Assembly (NCBI GenBank): GCA_028877215.1
Contig: JAPPFJ010000034.1
Span: 1-64,000 of the forward strand
Length of the DNA: 64,000 nt
Direction: 5' to 3'
Source of the DNA: Gemmatimonadota bacterium
Lineage (GTDB): Bacteria; Latescibacterota; UBA2968; GCA-2709665
Part shown: positions 33,894 through 42,381 of the stretch, one piece after another
Layout: each line of letters starts with the position of its first letter
Position numbering within the stretch: the stretch's first letter is position 1
Made by a program: the position numbers and the translations under genes
The notes under the pieces: model-generated
Databases searched by the model: none
Told to the model about the DNA's origin: nothing
The model's input: only the letters and a program-made list of their open reading frames with translations

Positions 33894-35642
33894 TTACGTC
33901 CGTCCGGCGTCTGTTCTGAACCGGATTCCAGGGCGCGCCGGTCCGCCTGCTACGGCAACTGGGGACCCGTCGGCGCGCCAGCAGGCGGCGCCCGAAATGG
34001 TCCCGGTGGTGTGATCGTAGGCGACGCCGTTCATCCCTCCGGCAACGGTGTTGACTTCGCGTACGTCGTGACCGCGGGCGGTGAGCCGGGTTCTTACCTC
34101 GCGGGGAATGACGGGTTCGATTTCCAGCTCCTGGCCCTGGGTCCATACCCTGGGGGCTTCAACCGCTTCCTGCAGGGTCATTCCGTGGTCGACAAGGTTG
34201 ACGATCGCCTGCAGTACGGCGGGAAAGATGCGCACGCCGCCGGGGGTACCCAACGCGAAACAGGGGTCGCCGTTTCTGGTTACAATGGTGGGCGCGTTGC
34301 TGCTGAGCATACGCCGGTTGGGTCCGACCGAGTTGGCCATACCGGGGTGAGGGTCAAAGAGGGCCATATTGTTGTTCAGGAACGCGCCGGTTCCCGGGGC
34401 AATGGCCTTGCAGCCGAATGCTTCGTTGATGGTCTGGGTCATGGAGGCCACGTTGCCGGCCGCGTCCGCGGCGGTCACATGGGTGGTACACGCGGATTCG
34501 GCTGAGCGCGGAATGCCCGCGTCGACACGGGCCGCTTCCGCCAGGTTGATCTCCTCGCGTCGCTGAGCTCCATAGGTTTTCGATATAAGCCATTCGACCG
34601 GCACGTCGACATGCTGCGGGTCGCCCATGTGTTTCGTGCGATCGGCAAAGGCGATCTTGAAGCATTCGGCGAGGACGTGGATGCCGTCGGCCGTGCCGAA
34701 TCCGATATCCGCGACGTCGAATCCCTCAAGCAGATTGAGGATCTGAAGCAGGTGTACGCCGCCGGAGCAGGGAGGCGACGGCACAGAGAGTTCGTAACCA
34801 CGGTATGTTCCTCTGACCGCGCTTCGCCGCACGGCGCGATAGGCGGCCAGATCTTCCATGGTGAGGATGCCGCCGCTTTCCCGGATGTGACCGACGATTC
34901 TCTCTCCAAGCGGGCCGCAATAGAGTACGTCGGGACCTCCATCGGCGATGTCCCGGAGGGACGCGGCGAGATCGGACTGAACAAGCCGGGTGCCCGCCGC
35001 AAGAGGCCGCCCTTTGGGCAGAAAAATGCGGGCTGTTTCGGGAAATTGGCTCAGATGCCGCTCATTCTGCGCCACGGATTCGGCCAGATACCGGCTGACG
35101 GGAAATCCGTTCTCGGCAACCTGGATCGCGGGCTGAATGACGGTCTTCAGGTCCAGCTCGCCCCAGCGCCGGAGCGCCTCGCACCATCCCTTCAGCGCGC
35201 CGGGAACCCCGATGGCCAGCGGGCCGATTTTGTTGGTGTCGTTTTCGGCCCGCATGTAGTCCGGCCACGCGTCGGAAACGGGCGCATACATGAACGGCGT
35301 TGCCGCGGCAGGGGCGCAGGCATACGTGTCCAGAATGACGGGCGTGCCGTCGGCGAGGCGGATGTTGATCCAGCCCGCGCCGAAGAGGCCCACCATCTGA
35401 GGCTCGACGACGTTGAGGGCGAAGAGCGCCGCCACCGCCGCTTCGATGGCGTTCCCGCCCAGGGCGAACATCTGTGCGCCCGCGGCAGAGCCGATCGGGT
35501 GGTTGGCGGCAACAACGCCGCGTGATCCGGTTGCGGGCTGCTTCTGTACCTGAAAGGGTGCGGCGGCATTGTCGCGCCAATTTGCGGGCATATCGAAGGT
35601 GTTGTCAGGGGTATACGACGATGGGGATGATTGGTGTAACAC
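33894..35642 (-). CDS. ggt: Gamma-glutamyltransferase family protein
   Basis: 582 residues with the complete Ntn-hydrolase pattern: VVAANHPIGSAAGAQMFALG at the start of the mature region, GVPGALKGWCEALRRWGELD, and CTTHVTAADAAGNVASMTQT near 395, where autocleavage exposes the catalytic Thr. LFGAGWINI and TPGGVRIFPAVLQAIVNLVD also fit. No signal peptide is present, so it would work in the cytosol, unlike E. coli GGT. It hydrolyses or transfers gamma-glutamyl groups; the substrate is unknown. Start is GTG at 35642; ATG at 35591 is an alternative that begins nearer the conserved region. Confidence 0.9.
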   Translation of the reverse strand: MLHQSSPSSYTPDNTFDMPANWRDNAAAPFQVQKQPATGSRGVVAANHPIGSAAGAQMFALGGNAIEAAVAALFALNVVEPQMVGLFGAGWINIRLADGTPVILDTYACAPAAATPFMYAPVSDAWPDYMRAENDTNKIGPLAIGVPGALKGWCEALRRWGELDLKTVIQPAIQVAENGFPVSRYLAESVAQNERHLSQFPETARIFLPKGRPLAAGTRLVQSDLAASLRDIADGGPDVLYCGPLGERIVGHIRESGGILTMEDLAAYRAVRRSAVRGTYRGYELSVPSPPCSGGVHLLQILNLLEGFDVADIGFGTADGIHVLAECFKIAFADRTKHMGDPQHVDVPVEWLISKTYGAQRREEINLAEAARVDAGIPRSAESACTTHVTAADAAGNVASMTQTINEAFGCKAIAPGTGAFLNNNMALFDPHPGMANSVGPNRRMLSSNAPTIVTRNGDPCFALGTPGGVRIFPAVLQAIVNLVDHGMTLQEAVEAPRVWTQGQELEIEPVIPREVRTRLTARGHDVREVNTVAGGMNGVAYDHTTGTISGAACWRADGSPVAVAGGPARPGIRFRTDAGRT

Positions 35643-35670
35643 CGACGTCGGAGTCCTTGCCGGTGGCGCG

Positions 35671-37005
35671 TCAAACCTGGAGTTGACGGGCGAGCGACAG
35701 AAAGGTTTTCCGGGCAGACGCGTTGAGCCCTTCGGCGAAGGGACCCGGACCGGTGGTGGTGTACGTGTTGGCGCGGTCCACTTCGTAACCTCCTTCGGGC
35801 AGAAGTTCGTCGGTAGGAAGATAACCGCGTCCTTCCTGGCAGTAGCCCCAGGCGATCAGGTCCGGGTCGTTCAGCCATGCTCTCACGAGGCCGAGCCATT
35901 CGGCAAGGACCTCGCCGGCAATCCAGGCGATCCGGCGCCCCTCTGCAAGGCGTATCAGACCCACGGGCCAGGGCACAGCCTTCACCGGTGGAATACCGCT
36001 TTCGAGCCGCTCGACCCAGTAGCCGCCGAGATTCCGGCTGAGTTCGTCGTCCGAAGTAGACAGCGATCGCCAGTGGTCCGCGTGCGGTATTTTCCCCTGG
36101 TCGCGCGGGGCGAGGAATCGACCCTGAGCCGCGGCGATATCCAGATCCAGCCTCGCGCCTGTGCCGTGAAGCGTACGGACAACGTCGCCCGCGAGTTCCG
36201 TTCCCGCGGTCACCGGGTCGGCGGGCGTCGACTTACGGAATCTGCCTCGGATCAGATCCGCCAGGACACGGGGTCTGACGTTGCCTGCGAGGCCCTGGAT
36301 GAACTGACAATGCACGTTTGCGCCGAGTTTGGATCGAAGCGTATTGCGGCAGACACCCGGGAAGTCGGCCGAGATGCCGTCCCACGCGTAACCGTAGACA
36401 ATTACCGGGTGGCAACCATAACTGTAGACCACACACCTGTCGCCTCCGTCCAGCGCGGAAACATCGATCAGCCACAGGTCCGGGTTGTGTGCCCCATCCG
36501 GATCCGGACCCATTCCCGTCTCTCCGGACGGTCCCTTTCTTCGGCGGTTGATACCTACCTTCGACGCGCCCCGGTATTCGGTCACCGTAACCGGTTGCAG
36601 CTTTTCCACTGCCGCGAGCGCGACGTGGATGATGTTTCGGCACAGGGACTCGTCGTACGCATGGAGTTCGGTCGGTTTGGGCAAGGGCGTGGCGTAGCCT
36701 TCGAAGCCGCCCATAGGGCCGCTGTGGGTGTGGGAAAAATTCAGGATTACGGCTTCGATGGGAATGCCGGTGAGTGCGGAAAGGTCATATCTGAGAGGTT
36801 CAGCGATAACCGGCGACAGACCCACGAGGTCCACGGAGATCCAGAGTGTCCGGTTGCCCACGGAATCTTCCAGGACAGTGGCCTGCGCAATGAGCGGATC
36901 GAGAACGGCTCTTCCGGGTGTAAAACGAGGACCGCGCCCTCCCATGGGCAATCCGAGCGGCGGGGTCGTTTCAATTTCGGCCCACCCGGCTCTGGCGGTT
37001 GTCAT
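35671..37005 (-). CDS. Neutral ceramidase-like hydrolase (second copy)
   Basis: 444 residues, no signal peptide. It shares its key stretches with the protein at 29113: GWAEIETTPPLGLPMGGRGP, LNFSHTHSGP near residue 92, YSYGCHPVIVYGYAWDGISA and DFPGVCRNTL, then FIQGLAGNVRPR. These carry the presumed metal ligands. The C-terminal half has a conserved RRIAWIAGEVLAEWLGLVR segment. Function is probably amide hydrolysis on a glycan or lipid breakdown product. It runs directly into the GGT gene (28 bases) and follows the enolase-superfamily gene, forming a three-gene catabolic unit. Confidence 0.8.
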   Translation of the reverse strand: MTTARAGWAEIETTPPLGLPMGGRGPRFTPGRAVLDPLIAQATVLEDSVGNRTLWISVDLVGLSPVIAEPLRYDLSALTGIPIEAVILNFSHTHSGPMGGFEGYATPLPKPTELHAYDESLCRNIIHVALAAVEKLQPVTVTEYRGASKVGINRRRKGPSGETGMGPDPDGAHNPDLWLIDVSALDGGDRCVVYSYGCHPVIVYGYAWDGISADFPGVCRNTLRSKLGANVHCQFIQGLAGNVRPRVLADLIRGRFRKSTPADPVTAGTELAGDVVRTLHGTGARLDLDIAAAQGRFLAPRDQGKIPHADHWRSLSTSDDELSRNLGGYWVERLESGIPPVKAVPWPVGLIRLAEGRRIAWIAGEVLAEWLGLVRAWLNDPDLIAWGYCQEGRGYLPTDELLPEGGYEVDRANTYTTTGPGPFAEGLNASARKTFLSLARQLQV

Positions 37006-37054
37006 AGCGTACTCCGTGGGTCTTTTGGACAGTTTCGGAATTTGCAGGTCGGCT

Positions 37055-38149
37055 TCAGGCGATGCGGTACCGGTCGACTTTGTCCCGGTCCAGGCTTACG
37101 CCCAGTCCGGGTCCGGGGGGCGGCAGAAGATGACCGTCCGAAATCTGCAGGGTTTCGACGATGACGTCGTCCGCGTGATAGACAAAGCCGTTTACGTCGC
37201 TGGCATAACCCAGGTTTCGCATGGCAAACGCGAGGTGGGCCTGTGCGGACGTCCCGATGCCGAGCTCAGGCATGCTGCCGATGATGCAGGGCAGGCGGGC
37301 TGCTTCGGCAATGGCGAAGATCTGCGCAGCGGGATAGATGCCCCCGGCTTCGGCCACGTAAACATTGAAGACGTCCACCGCACCGGCCCGGATGCACGCC
37401 ATGGCGTCTGCCGGCGTCCAGACACTCTCGTCGGCCATAATGGGCGTATCCACGTGATCCCGGATGTGCCGCAGACCCTCCAGATCGCTGAAATGCAGGG
37501 GTTGTTCCACCAGTTCGAGCCGGCAGGGTTCGAGGGATTTGATGTTGCGCACGGCCTCCTTGGCATTGCGCCAGCCCATGTTGGCGTCCACGCGCAGTAC
37601 GACGTCGTTCCCCACACGATTACGGACGGCCTCGACGGTGGCAAGGTCGGCGTCTGCATCCATGCCGATTTTTGCCTTCAACGTCTTATACCCCTGCCCG
37701 GCGAGAGAAGCCGCATGTTCGGCGATCTCTTCCGGTTCGCCCATGGAAAGGGAATGGCTGAGCAGAACGCGGTCCCGGACCCGCCCTCCCAGCAGGTTGT
37801 AAACCGGGGTGTTCAGCGCCTTGCCGACGATGTCGTAGAGGGCCATGTCCACGCCGGCCTTCGCGGGTTCGGAGCGGTGCAGCAGGCTGTTCATCAGGGC
37901 GTGGATTTCCGCGATGCGGAACGGGTCCCGGCCCGAGAGCGCCGCCGCCAGCAGATCGTTGATGTCTTCGGCCTGACCCCGGCCCTTGCGGTCCCAGATG
38001 CTGCAGACTTCCCCGATCCCCGTAATGCCTTCGTCGGTCCGGATTTCGACTATCGCGTTTTCGGTTTCCTGGCTCCGCCCGAGGCTGCTCGTAAAGGTCT
38101 GCGGTCGGGGTACGCGGACCGGGGTGGCCTCTACGTGCGTGATCTTCAA
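37055..38149 (-). CDS. Mandelate racemase/muconate lactonizing enzyme family protein
   Basis: 364 residues of the enolase superfamily. The catalytic Lys pair is in TLKAKIG (about 165), and the three metal ligands are in VLRVDANMGW, ELVEQPLHF and IMADESVW. The ending (PPPGPGLGVSLD) is usual for MR/MLE enzymes with an active-site C-terminal cap. It removes a proton alpha to a carboxylate; likely substrates are sugar acids or cis-muconate-like products, and the uronate context favours an acid-sugar dehydratase or racemase. The start is TTG with AAAGGAG seven bases before. It is 49 bases upstream of the ceramidase-like gene. Confidence 0.9.
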   Translation of the reverse strand: MKITHVEATPVRVPRPQTFTSSLGRSQETENAIVEIRTDEGITGIGEVCSIWDRKGRGQAEDINDLLAAALSGRDPFRIAEIHALMNSLLHRSEPAKAGVDMALYDIVGKALNTPVYNLLGGRVRDRVLLSHSLSMGEPEEIAEHAASLAGQGYKTLKAKIGMDADADLATVEAVRNRVGNDVVLRVDANMGWRNAKEAVRNIKSLEPCRLELVEQPLHFSDLEGLRHIRDHVDTPIMADESVWTPADAMACIRAGAVDVFNVYVAEAGGIYPAAQIFAIAEAARLPCIIGSMPELGIGTSAQAHLAFAMRNLGYASDVNGFVYHADDVIVETLQISDGHLLPPPGPGLGVSLDRDKVDRYRIA

Positions 38150-38238
38150 ACGCGGCTCCTTTCAATGGCTCGACGCTGAACGTGCCTTGCTGATAGATTC
38201 GATTGAAAAGCTGGCGTTCCGTCCGCGTCGTGGCGGGA

Positions 38239-39801
38239 TTATTCGTACGGTTCGAAAAACGTCAGGTCCGCGCCGAAGTTGTCCATCGCCGCAACTGCGT
38301 CTCCCCGCAGCCTGACGCGTATCTGCCGGGTACGGTGATTCAGGACGATTTCCCTTTCGACGAGCGGGAACTCGAACGTGATCGGACGGTTGAGCGGGGG
38401 CCGGGCGACGTAGAGATATCCGTTCGTCTCGCGCGGGGCTTCCGTCGCACCCTGGATGCTGATCTTCGACGCGTCCGTCCAGGAAGGGACACGCACCCAT
38501 AGCGGTCCGGCGCGTTTTACGCGCACGCTCAGCGCCGAATGCGTGTATGGAGATTCGATTCTCAGGGACGGCGTTTCGTGGTCGAACAACAGATTGACAC
38601 GGTGGCCCGCGCCGTCGGTTCGCGCGGTTTCCCGGTAGGCTTCGCAGAGTGAGCCCACCCCGCCCCCCACGATATCCATGTTGAAGCTCATGTATTCCGC
38701 GCCGATCGGGCGGTGGCCATAGGGGGCCGGAAACCCGAAAGCGCCATGGTGCCGGTTGGCGACGTCCCGTTTACCGTCATCTCCGTCGGGGTTGGGCGGA
38801 TCGTCGATAAATGAAATGTCGCGCAGTTGGGAAGGCAGAACGTGGCACCGCAGAATGCGTTCGGCGTCGTCGTAGTACCTGGTATATCCCCAACGACCGA
38901 GGATCAGCGCGGTTTCGAGAATGTCTCCGGAGTTGTTGATTTCTCCCTTGTCGCCAGGAGCTTCGTCACCGCTGTTCTCGATCACCCAACCGAGCGGATC
39001 GCTGATTTCACGGAGGCCGTTGTCGTAGAAGGCTTTCACACGGCCCATCAGCAGGGCGTCCGACGTCAGCTCGGCCAACTGTGCCAGGGACGACATCACG
39101 CACGTGGTGGAGTGCGTATGCGCCCCGAAAGTCTCGCGGTTGTAGTCGCCACTTTCATTGAAATAGTCCAGTGCTCTGTCTTTCAGTACGATGGCCAGAT
39201 CGAGTGCGGCGCCGTGCCCCGTTGCCCTATAGTACTTCACCAGCGGACCGATGGACCGTCCCAGCCCGACCACGAAGGTGGAGCGAAGGACTTTGAGTCC
39301 GAGTTCGCCTTCGAGGTAATCGTAGTTCCAGCCGGTTACCGGACTCCAGCATTTCGGAATCGCGCGGATACTGGCTTCGGCGATCTCACGGGCGCGTTCG
39401 GAATGCCGGAAGCGTACCAGCGGGTACAACGCATGAAATCCTTCCCGGCAGTTATGCGGTGTGAAGTTGACCTGTGGCCCGCCAACTTCGTCCCGGTTGA
39501 TCGGCAGCGCAACCGGGCCCCCGTAAGCAAGATAGGCGGCGTTGGCGTGGTTGTCGATGCAGCGTTCGTCCAGTTCGATCCCGATGGCGTCTTCGGCATT
39601 GAGCAGTGCGTTCAGGTGGCGCCCGGGAACATGGGACTCGGAGTGCACGGGACTGAAGCTCAGCCGGGCTTCAGGGAGTACCCTGGAACTGAAGAAGGGT
39701 ACATTGTTGTCGTCCGCGTTGAACACGTTGCACATCGTGCGGCAGCCCAGACGGATGGCGTCGGCGATATCGGTCGTGTTGACGTCCCGGAGTCTGGACA
39801 T
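38239..39801 (-). CDS. Alpha/alpha-toroid glycosidase-like protein (GH127-related type)
   Basis: 520 residues, no signal peptide. The pattern is that of six-hairpin glycosidases: NHANAAYLAYGGP, NFTPHNCREGFHALYPLVRF, THSTTCVMSSLAQLAELTSD and GEINNSGDILETALILGRWG. These are followed by a beta-sandwich C terminus (SPYTHSALSVRVKRAGPLWV) as in GH127 beta-L-arabinofuranosidase-like proteins. The Cys/Glu active-site pair of true GH127 cannot be confirmed by eye. The ATG has AAGGAAAGGA before it. It probably trims side sugars from the glycan processed by the lyases nearby. Confidence 0.65.
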   Translation of the reverse strand: MSRLRDVNTTDIADAIRLGCRTMCNVFNADDNNVPFFSSRVLPEARLSFSPVHSESHVPGRHLNALLNAEDAIGIELDERCIDNHANAAYLAYGGPVALPINRDEVGGPQVNFTPHNCREGFHALYPLVRFRHSERAREIAEASIRAIPKCWSPVTGWNYDYLEGELGLKVLRSTFVVGLGRSIGPLVKYYRATGHGAALDLAIVLKDRALDYFNESGDYNRETFGAHTHSTTCVMSSLAQLAELTSDALLMGRVKAFYDNGLREISDPLGWVIENSGDEAPGDKGEINNSGDILETALILGRWGYTRYYDDAERILRCHVLPSQLRDISFIDDPPNPDGDDGKRDVANRHHGAFGFPAPYGHRPIGAEYMSFNMDIVGGGVGSLCEAYRETARTDGAGHRVNLLFDHETPSLRIESPYTHSALSVRVKRAGPLWVRVPSWTDASKISIQGATEAPRETNGYLYVARPPLNRPITFEFPLVEREIVLNHRTRQIRVRLRGDAVAAMDNFGADLTFFEPYE

Positions 39802-39874
39802 TGGGAGTCCTTTCCTTCGGATTCCGGCGATCGGCATCGGGCGCGTGTCCGACCAACGGTACTCCGGCGTTTAT

Positions 39875-40034
39875 CAGTCCGTTGATAAAGTCGCTCTGCA
39901 GGCGAGGCCGAGCCATTGTGGCCGAAGACAAGGCGCGCGACCGAGTCCCATCCATCGATTCGGCGAGGGAGCGCAACGCAGTATTTCGACCGCAAGGGCC
40001 GGCCGCAGCCCGGATGGACTTTTTCAACGGACTG
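39875..40034 (-). repeat. 160-bp TIR element (family 1), complete copy
   Basis: Reverse-complement orientation to the copy at 28821-28980, the same length to the base, with perfect TTAT on both sides (39871-39874 and 40035-40038). It lies in the spacer between divergent glycosidase-like and PhyH genes. Between this element and the PhyH start I see only the promoter below. Confidence 0.9.
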
Positions 40035-40155
40035 TTATACGCGGACCGGGCGTTGAGAATGACGGTCAGCGACGGCTGTGCGGCATCTAATATATCCATC
40101 GGTCGAGCGCCCGGCAACTTCCATGCGCAGGGCGGCGCCAGTGGCGGTTTTTGCC

Positions 40156-40183
40156 TTGACATACGTGCGGTCGTTATTATCTA
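40156..40183 (+). promoter_or_regulatory. Probable promoter for the PhyH gene
   Basis: TTGACA (40156-40161) is followed after 16 bases by TATCTA (40178-40183), about 65 bases before the PhyH start codon. Spacing is one short of ideal. Confidence 0.4.
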
Positions 40184-40248
40184 TTCATTTCCTGGGGGCG
40201 GACCCCGGGATTCAACAGACCGAACAGGTTGCGAAAGGGAAGACATCC

Positions 40249-41127
40249 ATGGAAGATTCGATCGGATTTTTCGAGAAAAACGGCTACATCGTCGTGCGCG
40301 ATGCGCTGACGGATGAAGAGATCACGCGCGTCAACAGCGGAATCGCCGCGGACCGCGCCGCGCACCCGGAACATTGGGAGCCTGCTCCAGCGGCATCCGG
40401 TCATCTGTCCGTGGGTTGCGACGCGCCCGAGCTTCTCCACCGGACCGAGGCGCTGGACGGGCTGGTTTGCCACCCTTCTGTCGCACCCCTTGTCCGCCGC
40501 ATCCTGGGTCCGGGCGCCGGGCTGTCCGGCCTGACGTTTCTCAGGCGGGAACCCTGCGACGTCCAGCCCCCCGAAGATCAGGACGGCGGCGATCCGCTGT
40601 GTCTCACGCGCGTGTGGCATCGCGAAGACAGCGGAAACGTGGAAGGCGCGGACCGGAACGACTTTTTCGTGCCGGCGCTGCAGGTAATCTTCTACATGGA
40701 TGACGTTGACACGGAGTCCCACTGCTTCAGCATCATTCCGGAGAGCGTCGAAACCAAACGAAATCTGCCGAAGACGCACACCGGGAGCAGCGGATGGGGC
40801 GCGCAGGACAGGCTTCGAATCGACGACGCAGACGTCGGATACGTCGACCCGGAGCGACCTACCTGGGTGGACGCCTTTGGTAGGGAACTGACCCGGCGTA
40901 CGGGTCGTGTAGATATATACGGCCGGGCGGGAACGGCTGTCATGTTCAACAATTGCAGCTATCACTGCGGCTCCGTCAGACACACCCCGCGTCCGAGGCA
41001 CACCGTTCATGTGCGCTATCGTCAACCGGAGCCCGTCGCCTCACGCCACGCGCTCAAGCCGCCCTGGGAAAGCGTGGATCAGTTTTCGTCCTCGCTGCCC
41101 TCAAGACCCACGATCGGCAAACTGTAA
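40249..41127 (+). CDS. Phytanoyl-CoA dioxygenase (PhyH)-family protein
   Basis: 292 residues. SIGFFEKNGYIVVRDALTDE is the standard N terminus of Fe(II)/2-oxoglutarate PhyH enzymes. The metal site would be around residue 124 (VWHREDSG), where the residue two after His is Glu rather than the usual Asp, and the distal His and 2-oxoglutarate Arg would lie in SYHCGSVRHTPRPRHTVHVR near the end. Members hydroxylate many small molecules; the family is much expanded in sponge- and ocean-associated candidate phyla. The ATG with AAAGGGA upstream was preferred to an earlier ATG inside the intergenic region. A mannonate-dehydratase-like gene follows 52 bases later. Confidence 0.85.
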   Translation: MEDSIGFFEKNGYIVVRDALTDEEITRVNSGIAADRAAHPEHWEPAPAASGHLSVGCDAPELLHRTEALDGLVCHPSVAPLVRRILGPGAGLSGLTFLRREPCDVQPPEDQDGGDPLCLTRVWHREDSGNVEGADRNDFFVPALQVIFYMDDVDTESHCFSIIPESVETKRNLPKTHTGSSGWGAQDRLRIDDADVGYVDPERPTWVDAFGRELTRRTGRVDIYGRAGTAVMFNNCSYHCGSVRHTPRPRHTVHVRYRQPEPVASRHALKPPWESVDQFSSSLPSRPTIGKL

Positions 41128-41179
41128 ACCCGCCGGACGCCGACTCCCGATCGGCGAAATCCATTGAGAGGACCGAATC

Positions 41180-42160
41180 ATGTACATAGGGACACAGGTG
41201 GGATGTCGTCACGATACCGATATTGAGGTCCTGTCGCAGTTGGGCGTGTACCACGTGGACCAGACGCCGGTGGAGCCGTGGACCGAATGGTCGGCTGAGA
41301 TGCTGATCCGGATGCGCGAACGGTTTGACAGGTACGGTATCAATCTCGAGATGATTCACATTCCGCTCAGCTCGGGCAGCGCGTTCAGTAATCCGGCCGG
41401 CGCCGTGTTTCTCGCCCCGAGCGATGAACGGGAACGGCAGATCGACCGGTTGTGCGAAATCGTCCGGATGGCCTCCAGGGCCGGCCTTCGGGGTCTCAAC
41501 TACAACATTACCATACTGGGTCACCTCCGGACCGAATCCCGTTACGGTCGTGGAGGGTCGCGGCTTTCGTCTTTTGAATACGCAAAACTCGACCAGTCCC
41601 TAGGGGAATTTGAAGGAGGGGCGGCCGACGCCGATACGATGTGGGAACGTATCCAATACTGGCTCGAACGCGTTATGCCGGTGGCGGAAGAGTACCGCAT
41701 TCAGATGGCCTGTCATCCGTCCGATCCGGGGATCGGCGATGTGACGTACCGCGGCGTCGCCCGTGTTATGGGGATGGTGGACGGGCTGAAGAGGTTCGTC
41801 GAGTTATACGACAGCCCTTACAACGGGCTGAATTTCTGCCTCGGAACGATATCCGAGAGCCTTGAAGACCCGGGCGAGGAGATTTACGACATTATCCGCT
41901 GGTTCGGCCGGCGCAGGAAGATCTTCAACCTGCATTTCCGGAATATCAGGGGTGGGTTCCGGGACTTTGTGGAGGTGTTTCCCGACGACGGGGACGTGGA
42001 TATGCTTAGAGCGCTGCGCACGTTCAACGAGGTCGGTTATGAATACATGATTATGCCCGATCACGTCCCCGGTATTTCCGGGGAGGAACCCGCGCAAGTC
42101 GCCTTCGCCTACACATACGGATACATCCACGCACTCTTGCAGGCGGTCAACGAAACCTGA
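41180..42160 (+). CDS. Mannonate dehydratase (UxuA)-like TIM-barrel protein
   Basis: 326 residues. The C-terminal region has the UxuA signature: IFNLHFRNIRGGFRDFVEVF followed by PDDGDVDMLRAL; MACHPSDPGIGD holds the metal His and Asp, and LNFCLGTISE the next cysteine/metal site. UxuA dehydrates D-mannonate to 2-keto-3-deoxygluconate, using Mn or Fe. Overall it is shorter than E. coli UxuA (394), so another sugar acid is possible. GAGAGGA precedes the ATG. The final A of its TGA is also the first base of a family-2 repeat. Confidence 0.8.
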   Translation: MYIGTQVGCRHDTDIEVLSQLGVYHVDQTPVEPWTEWSAEMLIRMRERFDRYGINLEMIHIPLSSGSAFSNPAGAVFLAPSDERERQIDRLCEIVRMASRAGLRGLNYNITILGHLRTESRYGRGGSRLSSFEYAKLDQSLGEFEGGAADADTMWERIQYWLERVMPVAEEYRIQMACHPSDPGIGDVTYRGVARVMGMVDGLKRFVELYDSPYNGLNFCLGTISESLEDPGEEIYDIIRWFGRRRKIFNLHFRNIRGGFRDFVEVFPDDGDVDMLRALRTFNEVGYEYMIMPDHVPGISGEEPAQVAFAYTYGYIHALLQAVNET

Positions 42161-42371
42161 GAAGTTGTTTTACAATTCCTGGTGAGTTCCGAGCGCACGC
42201 GAAAATGTGTCGGTTATGAGGCGCGAGGGGCGCGCAGCGCCGACGGTCAAAGGCGCCTAAGAGAGGCGAGCAAGCGCAGCCTCGACCTCTCGATACGGGT
42301 GGCTTTGGACCAACGCAGACCGACGCTTTTGCAGCCGCGCAAAGACCGCCGGGGGTTTTAAGACAGCTTCT
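42160..42371 (+). repeat. Family-2 TIR element, long copy
   Basis: 212 bases from AGAAGTTGTTTTACAATT to the complement of AGAAGCTGTCTTAAAACC. The right part (GACCAACGCAGACCGACGCT, then TTTGCAGCCGCGC) is nearly identical in the copies at 54269 and 58760; the middle is unique to this copy. No coding potential. The start overlaps the stop codon of the UxuA-like gene. Confidence 0.8.
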
Positions 42372-42381
42372 GAAAGGTCGT

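Noticed and set aside
35569-38179. Two long plus-strand frames (531 and 483 codons) opposite the ceramidase-like and MR/MLE genes
   Set aside because: Both are antisense shadows crossing gene boundaries without any recognisable domain.
38827-39885. A 352-codon plus-strand frame ending in the 160-bp element
   Set aside because: It covers the opposite strand of the glycosidase-like gene and runs into a repeat; no independent support.
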